Part shown: positions 60,801 to 64,000 of the stretch, one piece after another
How the letters are laid out: each line of letters opens with the position of its first letter
How positions within the stretch are numbered: position 1 is the first letter of the stretch
NCBI GenBank assembly: GCA_964017185.1
Contig: OZ024882.1
Location: 37,434,488 to 37,498,487, forward strand
From: Rugalucina vietnamica
Lineage: Eukaryota; Mollusca; Bivalvia; Lucinida; Lucinidae
Reading direction: 5' to 3'
DNA: 64,000 bases
Notes under the pieces: model-generated
The model's input: only the letters and a program-made list of their open reading frames with translations
The model's database searches: none
What the model was told of the DNA's origin: nothing
Made by a program: the position numbers and the translations under genes

Positions 60801-61145
60801 GCTATGAAAGAGCTGGATTTGGCGAATTTCAGATGGTCAAAATGTAGAACCTATTTTACTGACTTAAAGCATAGATACTATGCAAAAGCATAATGTTGTA
60901 CAGGTCTTTAATAGTTTTGCAAAACTAACTATGTTGTAGCATGCATCCAGGGGTGACATGTTGTCTAGCACATCTTTCAACTGCAGAAAGCGCTGATCCC
61001 CAGTGCCCAACTCAAATTTCATGCCAGACGTGGATGCTCTTTCATTCTTAGCTTCATCTTTACCAAATAACCAATCAAATAATGACGTGCTTGCATTTGG
61101 CATGTAGCAAAAAAGAATTAATGTCAATAAAAATTGAATTTCCAT
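13376..61145 (-). CDS. bmb: Brambleberry/KAR5/GEX1-family nuclear fusion protein, complete 11-exon gene
   Basis: CDS joins 61145-60930, 56575-56447, 55754-55569, 49146-48924, 39636-39520, 29222-29043, 24455-24249, 22028-21825, 21229-21063, 20588-20473 and 13496-13376. All introns are GT-AG and all phases agree; the sum is 1866 nt, 621 residues plus TGA. Order: signal peptide (about 1-21), Cys-rich domain (69-153; Cys 69, 81, 99, 111, 120, 143), long helical/coiled-coil region (about 154-350), hydrophobic segments (about 359-379, 383-397, 407-427), Ser/Pro-rich tail (430-581) and a C-terminal C-x9-C-x10-C-x2-H motif (592-616). Family knowledge: zebrafish Brambleberry, yeast Kar5 and plant/algal GEX1 act at the nuclear envelope in karyogamy or karyomere fusion. 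Blocks such as 'SPLDACYN', 'SEEELGKV', 'ECTKDMD', 'YQIVSNRARALCYAT' and 'IPSFSRVTLL' support the call. That it is expressed is inferred. Introns make up about 96% of the span and are mostly transposons. Confidence 0.93.
13740..14055 (+). mobile_element. SINE-like element, copy 1 (inverted copy at 39700-39925)
   Basis: Contains 'gtaactgagtggccacc', 'ctgattgcgccttttcctg' and ends 'gacagggatgttaaacc'. A partial direct duplicate of its head lies at 13690-13735. The 134-codon ORF here is within the repeat and intronic (intron 10). Confidence 0.65.
14219..20472 (-). repeat. Giant minisatellite (about 88 units of 72/68 bp) derived from bmb exon 10 end plus 5' splice site
   Basis: On the gene's strand each unit reads agttacaatcccagtagtca, then ttccacacctagatatagac, then cttcttcaag|gtaaatcagc and a short linker. 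The part before gtaaat is the last ~55 nt of exon 10. Unit length varies with loss of 'atat' and other small indels. A left-edge flank (gcatctttgtttccgcatat) recurs at 14225, 16613 and 19217, showing tandem duplication of 2.4- to 2.6-kb blocks. 24-codon periodic ORFs are artefacts. Confidence 0.95.
20473..20588 (-). CDS. bmb: bmb exon 10 (residues 544-582); source of the giant array
   Basis: Acceptor ATCTTACAG|CAAGAT and donor TTCAAG|GTAAAT, 116 nt, phase 0 to 2. Encodes QDDVAKVRRYLEDLEEQ and then SSYSPSSHHSTPRYRPSS. Only one frame is open. The last ~55 nt plus the donor are repeated about 88 times in the intron that follows. Reading through the donor gives TAA at the second base of the intron, so use of any downstream donor copy would truncate the protein. 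Confidence 0.86.
20589..21062 (-). other. bmb intron 9
   Basis: 474 bases, AT-rich; no repeat recognised. Confidence 0.7.
21063..21229 (-). CDS. bmb: bmb exon 9 (residues 488-543, disordered tail)
   Basis: Acceptor TATTTGCAG|TAAATG and donor ACTATG|GTAGCT, 167 nt, phase 1 to 0. Encodes a Gly/Ser/Pro-rich segment (GREREGPPGADSS-like composition, then AFTPVIRSSRPQQMRPDSS). Reading past the donor would stop after 11 more codons. The family has a variable cytosolic or nucleoplasmic tail here, so this exon is placed by phase and position more than by similarity. Confidence 0.82.
21621..21812 (-). repeat. (CA)n runs and two copies of exon 8 end plus donor in intron 8
   Basis: On the plus strand: 15 TG units (21621-21650), a copy of the exon end with its donor (21651-21695), a second diverged copy (21706-21750), then 31 TG units (21751-21812) abutting the true donor. 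Both copies keep GTAAGTCTTGG after the exon end. Confidence 0.93.
21825..22028 (-). CDS. bmb: bmb exon 8 (residues 420-488)
   Basis: Acceptor CTCTCTGCAG|TGAACT and donor CATCTT|GTAAGT, 204 nt, phase 1 to 1. The start (NWTYVWWCRKG) finishes the third membrane segment; the rest is Ser/Pro/Thr-rich and ends EIRQLTTTLGRLYTS. The donor is followed within about 12 bases by a run of 31 CA dinucleotides (minus strand) and two further copies of the exon end with its donor. Confidence 0.9.
22361..24160. mobile_element. Pearl/HINE-like element A1 in intron 7
   Basis: Begins agaggaccattggtcctgta and tagctcacctgag; ends cggacggacggacgg, then the hairpin gagccttcggctc and ctcaggtgagcta. The core has about nine ~167-bp units ('ggaccattagccattgcc/t'), alternating between two variants ('cccatag' and 'attgtag'). 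Start and end contain inverted tagctcacctgag/ctcaggtgagcta. Confidence 0.8.
24249..24455 (-). CDS. bmb: bmb exon 7 (residues 351-420, membrane segments)
   Basis: Acceptor CTTTTACAG|ATGACA and donor GTGCCG|GTATGT, 207 nt, phase 1 to 1. Encodes CGACHLGYFLFAALAASFLG, IPSFSRVTLLMIVAINAV and DFSAISVFMVIICA: two hydrophobic stretches plus the start of a third. The 'IPSFSRV' block is characteristic of the Brambleberry C-terminal membrane region. A second donor-like site 37 bases downstream would shift the frame. Confidence 0.92.
24456..25485 (-). other. bmb intron 6, 3' part
   Basis: AT-rich with short ORFs; no repeat was recognised between exon 7 and the pearl-like element. Confidence 0.5.
25638..26774. 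mobile_element. mariner-like foldback element, copy 1, TA-flanked, carrying a nested MITE
   Basis: TIR cgagggtggttcagaaagtt with TA at 25636-25637 and 26775-26776. The inverted arms extend over 200 bases ('ggtaaaaccactggcacg' inside). The right arm is split by a 219-bp MITE (26424-26642). No transposase ORF. Confidence 0.85.
26424..26642. mobile_element. MITE with 6-bp target duplication, copy 2 (nested)
   Basis: TIRs catacatgtgat and atcacatgtatg. Flanked by cttttc on both sides (26418-26423 and 26643-26648). The intact opposite arm of the host mariner shows the approximate empty site. Confidence 0.88.
28758..29042 (-). other. bmb intron 6, 5' part
   Basis: No repeat recognised between exon 6 and the pearl-like element. 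Confidence 0.5.
29043..29222 (-). CDS. bmb: bmb exon 6 (residues 291-351, end of coiled coil)
   Basis: Acceptor TTTATAG|ATGAAA and donor CTGGCAG|GTAAAC, 180 nt, phase 1 to 1. Encodes ESSKYLMKNHKELLSHYSLM and ends with DDRINWFSHLLNLA. It closes the helical domain just before the membrane segments. The exon lies between a pearl-like element (ending 28757) and intron 5. Confidence 0.9.
29424..29634 (-). mobile_element. tRNA-derived SINE
   Basis: Inverted copy of the 12877-13078 family: 'gaggcttaacgtcccagtc', 'gtcttgctcaaggacacaac' and 'ggaatcgaagcc' (B box reversed). In intron 5. Confidence 0.78.
29817..30435. mobile_element. mariner-like element, copy 2, TA-flanked
   Basis: TIR ctagggtgggtcagaaagtt and reversed caagggctggtaaaaaagtt, TA at 29815-29816 and 30436-30437. 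The left ~220 bases and a central block match copy 1 (25638), but the right side is not the inverted arm seen there. No intact transposase. Confidence 0.78.
30436..30552. mobile_element. 3' fragment of a pearl-like element (type of 37560-38949)
   Basis: Contains 'ctaccgaacgaacttacgg', 'aaaactgtaaacgccgtc' and ends 'gctgggggtataa', matching the tail at 38830-38949. Confidence 0.55.
31749..37444. mobile_element. hAT-like element R with 8-bp target duplication
   Basis: TIRs CAGGGTTCGAA and TTCGAACCCTG; gcaaacac is duplicated exactly at 31741-31748 and 37445-37452. Subterminal 'acccgggtt' motifs occur at both ends. No ORF over 80 codons, so non-autonomous. Confidence 0.9.
32365..37000. mobile_element. 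4.6-kb inverted-arm element T nested in R
   Basis: Long inverted repeats (32365 to about 32555 and about 36795-37000) share 'ctacacgatcttggccttaa' and 'aaaatggccgccat'. Inside each arm are ~300-bp units carrying 'gttacatacgttac', in opposite orientations. The ends are tagtccgagatcc and its inverse. Alternatively T is simply the interior of R. Confidence 0.6.
37560..38949. mobile_element. Pearl/HINE-like element C in intron 5
   Basis: Begins with hairpin gtgccttgagaggcac and gtatacccccggc; ends with gaacgaacgg-type tract, hairpin cggcataaatgccg and ccgggggtat. Core: three 115-bp units (37602-37948, 'caccaatgaaagacagtacc'), a poly(A) run (38128-38148) and ~180-bp units (38160-38830). Confidence 0.75.
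38950..39519 (-). repeat. Minisatellite derived from bmb exon 5 end plus 5' splice site
   Basis: On the gene's strand, units contain donor-like gtacgtacacac followed by 'ggatcaaccctcatgcat' and 'catgtccctgcacaaactgg'. Two units keep the exon-like 'catgatgctctctacaaactag' in front of gtatgtac. A ~266-bp higher-order period is visible ('gttctaccatagttca' at 39111 and 39377). Confidence 0.88.
39520..39636 (-). CDS. bmb: bmb exon 5 (residues 252-291, coiled coil)
   Basis: Acceptor TTTTGTAG|ATAGAG and donor AGCTTG|GTAAGT, 117 nt, phase 1 to 1. Encodes RATEQLKKQEDTQLESHSKI and then LDDLTTIQNKSHDALNKL, a predicted amphipathic helix. No ATG ORF covers it; it was found by reading the other frame. The 3' end of this exon and its donor are repeated in degenerate form across 38950-39519. 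Confidence 0.88.
39700..39925 (-). mobile_element. SINE-like element, inverted copy of 13740-14055
   Basis: Contains 'ggcggccactcagctacc' and 'gatcaggaaatggcgcaatc', the reverse of the 13740 copy. In intron 4. Confidence 0.65.
39938..41409. mobile_element. Pearl/HINE-like element A3 in intron 4
   Basis: Begins cagaggaccaatggtcctgt; ends 'gacagacggacg', hairpin gagccttcagctc, ctcaggtgagcta. The core has three ~430-bp units ('gaagatgtttgaatattatgg' at about 40430 and 40860). Confidence 0.78.
42857..43097. mobile_element. Palindromic MITE with TGAGCCGCCTC ends
   Basis: Left tgagccgcctcgtgggaaaa and right ttttcccatgaggcggctca are inverted, about 28 bp. A second palindrome at 43014-43044 has perfect 15-bp arms (gatcagcttcgcggt) around one base. 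Confidence 0.8.
43175..43371. mobile_element. Foldback MITE, copy 2 of 3
   Basis: Ends cattacgaaaacttgcccat and (reversed) ccatcacgaaaacatgtccg; centre 'gaaccgcctcgccgag' and 'gagcaaaaataagaaaaat'. Confidence 0.65.
43690..43862 (+). mobile_element. SINE-like element
   Basis: 'aggggaagagcatcagactc', 'gtgtcattgagcaagactca' and end 'gactgggatgttaagcc'; the head is degraded. Confidence 0.55.
44413..44573 (-). mobile_element. tRNA-derived SINE
   Basis: Reverse of a SINE with head 'gcctccgtggtgcagtggta' and end 'gggacgttaaaccccaatc'. A fragment of the same head is at 47538-47580 on the plus strand. Confidence 0.65.
45620..46545. repeat. ~146-bp minisatellite with hairpin tail (pearl-like 3' end)
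   Basis: Six units beginning 'aggtttcagact' at about 45626, 45797, 45943, 46089, 46236 and 46407. Units 1 and 5 have an extra ~24 bases from local repetition of 'acttcgacgtaaa'. The tail has gacggacgaacgaacgaacg and hairpin caccctgctataagcaggtg. Confidence 0.82.
46571..46805. mobile_element. Foldback MITE, copy 3 of 3
   Basis: Ends ccattacaaaaacatggcca and (reversed) catcaggaaaacatgtccg; centre 'tgggtacacgttagaaccg'. Confidence 0.65.
47012..47258. mobile_element. Inverted-repeat MITE
   Basis: Left 'cctcacctacggggaagggt' and right 'acccttccccgtaggttggg' are inverted. The interior has 'atccccaccccaaggag'. Inside the Harbinger-like element. Confidence 0.6.
47259..48134. other. Interior of the Harbinger-like element
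   Basis: A 62-codon minus-strand ORF (47401-47213, MDAERRLVQPVAIRMTDTDI...) is not recognised. It could be a remnant coding exon. Otherwise nothing was identified apart from the SINE fragment. Confidence 0.3.
48153..48923 (-). other. bmb intron 4, 5' part
   Basis: A 70-codon minus-strand ORF (48369-48157) is unrecognised. The rest is AT-rich. Confidence 0.4.
48924..49146 (-). CDS. bmb: bmb exon 4 (residues 178-252, coiled coil)
   Basis: Acceptor CACTGACAG|GAGGGT and donor AAATTAG|GTAAGA, 223 nt, phase 0 to 1. Encodes a Gln/Glu/Lys-rich helical stretch including VRKLYESQTELVSHQQTI and NSMEELTKEKAMIATGN, as expected for the coiled-coil region that follows the Cys-rich domain in Brambleberry proteins. 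An ATG inside the exon gives an 85-codon apparent ORF that is not a separate gene. Confidence 0.9.
49147..50016 (-). other. bmb intron 3, 3' part
   Basis: AT-rich; no repeat recognised. Confidence 0.45.
50017..52432. mobile_element. Pearl/HINE-like element B1 in intron 3
   Basis: Begins taagagctgtcgcaggacag and gctcgactgc; ends with acgggaacg tract, hairpin tgcacttcgtgca, gcagtcgagcta. Two cores: ~128-bp units in 257-bp dimers (50110-51540, 'cactgaaccgtgaaattagg') and ~190-bp units (51655-52320). Confidence 0.78.
52433..53990. repeat. ~170-bp array ('gttgcgcacacaag') interrupted by element B2
   Basis: Units 'aaaatgactaacttcaaattg' to 'ctgtaggaggagttgcgcac' run to 52938 and resume at 53717. 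The tail 'gggaaataactctcacagaa' also ends the 5252-6595 array, so these are related families. Confidence 0.7.
52939..53716. mobile_element. Pearl/HINE-like element B2, nested in the array
   Basis: Begins ataagagctgtcgcaggaca, tagctcgcctg; ends hairpin-type 'gcacttcttgcaggcgagcta'. The core has ~170-bp units containing 'gaccttgacctcaaggtca' and 'cataaaacttcagaccaat'. Confidence 0.78.
54196..55568 (-). repeat. 49-bp minisatellite (about 28 units) abutting bmb exon 3 donor
   Basis: Gene-strand unit: gtattgtgctgaacagcaat, ccagaactggtgctggactg, cagtaacag. Each unit ends in a copy of the exon 3 junction (true exon: aattacag|gtattgtg). Some units keep 'aattaacag', closer to the exon. The 325-codon plus-strand ORF is a by-product of the 147-bp (3-unit) periodicity. 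Confidence 0.93.
55569..55754 (-). CDS. bmb: bmb exon 3 (residues 116-177)
   Basis: Acceptor TTATTGTAG|AGTATT and donor TTACAG|GTATTG, 186 nt, phase 0 to 0. Encodes SIAECTKDMDSTTWNSYQIV and then SNRARALCYATQQQQFRQL, ending EYMKELQ. This completes the Cys-rich domain (Cys 120, 143) and starts the helical region. The donor is directly abutted by a 49-bp minisatellite whose every unit repeats the donor sequence. Unspliced reading stops after three codons (VLC, then TGA). Confidence 0.94.
55755..56446 (-). other. bmb intron 2
   Basis: 692 bases, AT-rich. Short local duplication 'cataga/ggaac...gaaaattttat' near 56185-56250. No transposon recognised. Confidence 0.6.
56447..56575 (-). CDS. bmb: bmb exon 2 (residues 73-115)
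   Basis: Acceptor TTTTACAG|GTTGTG and donor CATATG|GTGAGC bound 129 nt, phase 0 to 0. It encodes VVFKLKKRCGELSEEELGKV and then NCQSSVEERPIFPCTDHM. Cys 81, 99 and 111 match the conserved spacing of the Kar5/Brambleberry Cys-rich domain. This short exon is one of the strongest family signatures. The ATG-initiated ORFs miss it because it contains no early Met. Confidence 0.93.
56576..57554 (-). other. bmb intron 1, 3' part; unrecognised 109-codon ORF
   Basis: The plus-strand ORF 57114-57443 (MGLSRLSVANFCYGLPAAYS...) matches nothing I know and lies opposite to the gene. Tandem 'cattatcagcgaatgtaata' at about 56871-56910. No other structure. Confidence 0.35.
57740..59034. mobile_element. Pearl/HINE-like element B3 in intron 1, nested
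   Basis: Begins ataagagctgtcgcaggaca, tagctcgcctg; ends cgcggacgcggacg tract, hairpin tgcacttcgtgca, caggcgagcta. Core of about seven ~170-bp units with 'tgaccttgacctcaaggtca'. Confidence 0.82.
59437..59788. mobile_element. hAT-like 352-bp MITE
   Basis: CAGGGATCTTTTT at the left and AAAAAAATCCCTG at the right. Direct repeat caaac on both sides; sister array units show the uninterrupted 'caatcc(c)aaaccactcc'. Confidence 0.7.
60347..60816. mobile_element. 470-bp MITE with ~70-bp TIRs, close to bmb exon 1
   Basis: Left 'ccagctctttcatagc' with 'gcaatgataataaattcatt' is inverted at the right ('aatgaatttattatcattgc', 'gctatgaaagagctgg'). The target duplication is unclear. Ends about 110 bases from the exon 1 donor. 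Confidence 0.75.
60930..61145 (-). CDS. bmb: bmb exon 1 (residues 1-72)
   Basis: Encodes the start, a hydrophobic signal peptide (MEIQFLLTLILFCYMPNAS...), the motif LFDWLFGKDE and the beginning of the Cys-rich domain ending SPLDACYNI. The ATG has A at -3 and G at +4, and is the first ATG after an in-frame TGA about 70 bases upstream. The donor is ATA|GTTAGT, phase 0. A MITE (60347-60816) ends about 110 bases downstream of this donor. Confidence 0.92.
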
Positions 61146-61290
61146 TTTGGTTTGTTGAGGACTGCTCGATTTACGCACCGGTTTACTCGTTGTTTTTGTA
61201 ACCACAGTAGATAATCACGTGACTTGCGGACAGTCCGCTTAATCGGAACTCGCTACACTGTCCGGCCCAATCATAACGAGGATCGCAATA
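61146..61290 (-). promoter_or_regulatory. bmb 5' flank: E-box, inverted CCAAT, short palindrome
   Basis: Upstream of the ATG are a perfect TCACGTGA palindrome (61215-61222, a USF/MITF-type E-box), the palindrome GCGGACAGTCCGC (61226-61238) and, on the gene's strand, an ATTGG box (61271-61267). The TGA of the E-box is the in-frame stop preceding the start codon. No TATA box was identified. Promoter function is inferred from position. Confidence 0.35.
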
Positions 61291-62339
61291 CTGGCATAAA
61301 CACCTGAAGGTGAGTGACCGTTTCACTTTGTCAATTTTCTTATTTTTATTCGTATTTTTGCTCGAAATCAAACCGTGTGCCATAATGTGAGTATTTTTGC
61401 TTGAAGCCCACGGCAACAGAATGCATCCCGGCCACCTACACTGTAAAATGAAACTGAAAAATCTGCGACTCGATCATTTCAATTCTGACATAATGATCCA
61501 ACACATCTGTGTGAAATGGTGAATAAAATCAATACTACACGGATATTTAAGGCATTCTTGATGGGTGGTTACAAACTAGCATATGTCCCTTCCCTTTCCA
61601 ACCACGGTTTAACAGAAACCACAAGATTTCTTTGATTTTGCATCAAAAATGTAATCACACACTGTGGATGACTACTGTACGCAATATTGCTCGTATACAT
61701 TTTTCTACTGACCGCAATATAGCCATTGCATTTTACTACTGTCCGCAATATAGCCATTAAAGCTCATATTCTAGTTTGCGTTAAAACAGGGTTAGACCTC
61801 AAAGCTTTCGACATTATACAATTGCTGCCTTAATGTTCAGGCTGGCACGAGTGTTTTGAGGGTTTTTTCTTCTCAGTTAAAGCCCCAGTGCTTTCAATAT
61901 GTTATTTCATTTATGTCAAGACGAGGCAATAAATAGAAGGGGCGAAAACGTGAATATCCTGAGAAAAATCACCAGACACAACCGCGCTCTAACATACCCA
62001 GTGACCAGGCCACAGCGGATGATCGAATAAATTAAGAGCGACAATGAAATCAGCGGCCGCCGAGACTGCCAAAGGAGTGTTATGAACAGTAATCAAAGGA
62101 AGAATTTGTTTATATCTACATTCATTTCAGTCTATTGTTGAAAAATATACCGAGACGATCACATGTACATGCAAATAGAAAGTTTACACACAATTTTTCT
62201 TCAAACAACGGCACGGCATCAATGACATAATGGCGCTAACAACATCCAATCACATCGGTGAGAGCCACGACTTTTGACGTCACTACTTCTAAGTTCATTA
62301 TATGACGTCGTGTCGTGACGCAATGTATTTCTGGAACAA
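61290..62339. other. Region between bmb promoter and LINE; no gene seen
   Basis: Short ORFs only. It contains two copies of 'tgcattttactactgtccgcaatatagccatt'-like sequence near 61690-61757 (a local imperfect direct repeat, 'ctgaccgcaatatagccatt' and 'ctgtccgcaatatagccatt'). Nothing else was recognised. Confidence 0.4.
62275..62282. promoter_or_regulatory. CRE-like palindrome TGACGTCA
   Basis: Perfect TGACGTCA with further half-sites (TGACGTC at 62303, GTGACG at 62315). It lies just upstream of the LINE fragment and about 1.1 kb from the bmb start. Function is not shown. Confidence 0.25.
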
Positions 62340-63912
62340 TGAACCACACTCCGGTTGTATAAGTTCATTTAGGCTTTGTATCAAAAATGTAGATACTTGC
62401 TTAGATGAAATTCCAGCAAAATTCTTAAAAGAAGGGGCTTCCTTCCTAAAATTACCTGTCACGTTTCTTGTGAACATGTCAATTTCAGATAACTGTGTGC
62501 CAGATGCTATGAAAATTGCTAGGGTCAAGCCGTTGTATAAGAAAAATAGTAATTTGGATGTTGGCAATTATAGACCGGTGAGCATTTTGAGTGTTGTTTC
62601 AAAAATTCTTGAAAAGGCTATTTATATACCTGTACAGCTTGAAGCATATTTGGTAAAAAATAATATTATATATAATTACCAGTCTGGGTTTAGAAGTTCA
62701 TTCTCTACAGACACCTGCCTCATTCATTTGTTAGATCATATTAAAATGAAAAATGCAAAAGGTCTGTACACTGGTATCCTGTTAGACCTGCAAAAGGCCT
62801 TCGACACAGTCGACCATAAAATACTGTGCAATAAATTGCAACTTATGGGTATACGATCAACTAAATGGTTTGAATCTTACCTTGGTAACAGAAGTCAATT
62901 AGTCAATATTGGTAAAGTTCACTCAGATACTGCAGCTGTAACTTGTGGTGTTCCCCAAGGGAGTATTTTAGGACCTCTGTTGTTTTATGCTATATTAATG
63001 ACATGGTGATAAGTGTTGACCCTGACTGCAAACTGTTACTGTATGCTGATGACAGTACAATCCTGTTTTCACATAGAGATCCAGATCAGATTGCAAGCAA
63101 ATTAAGTAAAGTTCTTGAATCTTGTTCTGAGTGGCTAGTTGATAGCAAACTATCTCTACACCTGGGCAAAACTGAATGTATACTATTCGGGTCAAAGAGG
63201 AAACTTAAGAAAATCAAGGAATTCAAAGTCAAGTGCAACGATCACGTGATTGAACATACGACATCTGTGAAATACTTAGGTCTGAATATTGACAATCTTT
63301 TGTCAGGAGACCTTATAGTTAAAAACATACTCTCCAAGGTTAATGCTCGTTTGAACTTTATGTATCGTCATAGTTCTAGTCTATCCTCAAGGACCAGAAA
63401 AAAACTTATGTTCAGCCCTGATCTTGTGTCACTTTGCCTATTCGTGTTCGTCTTGGTATGCAGGTCTAACCAAAGACCTAAAGAAAAAGTTACAAATTGC
63501 ACAAAAAAAAATTATCAGATTCATCAACTTCCTGGGACCCCGAACAAGGATAACCGCTGATATTTTTGCGGATTCGAACTTGCTCAACGTTGAAACTAGG
63601 GTTAAACAGTTGAGACTAAATCATGTGCACAAAATTTTCTACAACTTATGTCCTACATATATGAAGGAGAATTTTGTTCCTCTTAGTGAAGTCCATCAGC
63701 ATAATACACGGTCTAGAGGATATAATTTTTCAGTTCCTCTGTGTCGAAGTGTTGACAACACGACTTTTTATCATACAGGTATTAAAGATTGGAATTCTCT
63801 TCCGCAATGGTTGAAAGAGCAAGAAAAACCTCAAAGATTCAAACAATCTTTAAAAAAGTTTTTAATTGAGCAATTCCGTGAAACTGAGCAAAACGATGTT
63901 TTGTTTTATTGA
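62340..63912 (+). mobile_element. 5'-truncated, frameshifted non-LTR retrotransposon (CR1/L2/jockey-like RT)
   Basis: Reverse-transcriptase blocks run in order: VGNYRPVSILSVVSKILEKA, LLDLQKAFDTVDH (first catalytic Asp), GVPQGSILGPLLF, YADDST (63042-63059, catalytic Asp pair), LHLGKTECILFG and VKYLGLNI, then the C-terminal part with NTRSRGYNFSVP and WNSLPQWL, stop at 63910-63912. The frame changes near 62985 (just after GPLLF) and near 63405 (before CHFAYSCSSWYAG), so it is a pseudogene. No endonuclease domain precedes it, so the copy is 5'-truncated. The 3' UTR may continue past the window. The clade is only approximate. Confidence 0.88.
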
Positions 63913-64000
63913 TGTGCTGGAAATTCTTTTAGTTTCAACAGTTTTCGCTGTATTTGTCTGTTTGCTCGTAGTTATAATATCTGTAAATGTGATATATAGA

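Noticed and set aside
61146-61205. N-terminal extension of bmb by 20 residues
   Set aside because: It would start at GTG, not ATG; the in-frame ATG at 61145 directly precedes the signal peptide and has good context.

Overview
The window is eukaryotic nuclear DNA, AT-rich and crowded with transposable elements. The repeat types point to a marine invertebrate, most likely a bivalve mollusc: tRNA-derived SINEs ending in 'gggacgttaa'-like motifs, pearl/DINE/HINE-like elements with tandem-repeat cores, ACGG-rich tracts and terminal hairpins, Tc1/mariner foldback elements, hAT and PIF/Harbinger-like elements. The species is inferred and was not determined.

The main result is one complete host gene on the minus strand, spread over about 48 kb (61145 down to 13376) in 11 exons. 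The exons were found by joining short conserved coding blocks with GT/AG boundaries; every exon-exon phase agrees, and the joined CDS is 1866 nt (621 residues plus stop). The protein is a Brambleberry/KAR5/GEX1-family nuclear-envelope fusion (karyogamy) protein: signal peptide, Cys-rich domain, coiled coil, hydrophobic membrane segments, Ser/Pro-rich tail and a C-terminal Cys/His motif. No other intact gene is visible. A 5'-truncated, frameshifted non-LTR retrotransposon lies at 62340-63912, upstream of the gene.

The most unusual observation is that four of the ten introns (after exons 3, 5, 8 and 10) begin with a tandem array whose repeat unit contains the 3' end of the preceding exon plus its 5' splice site. 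After exon 10 this has grown into a 6.2-kb array of roughly 88 copies with a further ~2.6-kb higher-order period. After exon 8 the copies are separated by long (CA)n runs, and one duplicate donor would give an in-frame 54-codon extension. The same process seems to have struck one gene several times.

Layout: 1-12,870 is intergenic repeat DNA (a mariner-like element carrying an 86-bp satellite, pearl-like composites, SINEs, hAT-like elements). 13,376-20,588 holds exons 11 and 10 and the giant array. 20,589-29,222 holds exons 9 to 6 with two large pearl-like elements, one carrying a nested mariner which itself carries a nested MITE. 29,223-39,636 is intron 5 and exon 5, including a Tc1-like/hAT/third-element nest. 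39,637-49,146 is intron 4 and exon 4 with a 6.5-kb Harbinger-like element. 49,147-56,575 is intron 3 to exon 2. 56,576-61,145 is intron 1 and exon 1. 61,146-64,000 holds the putative promoter and the LINE.
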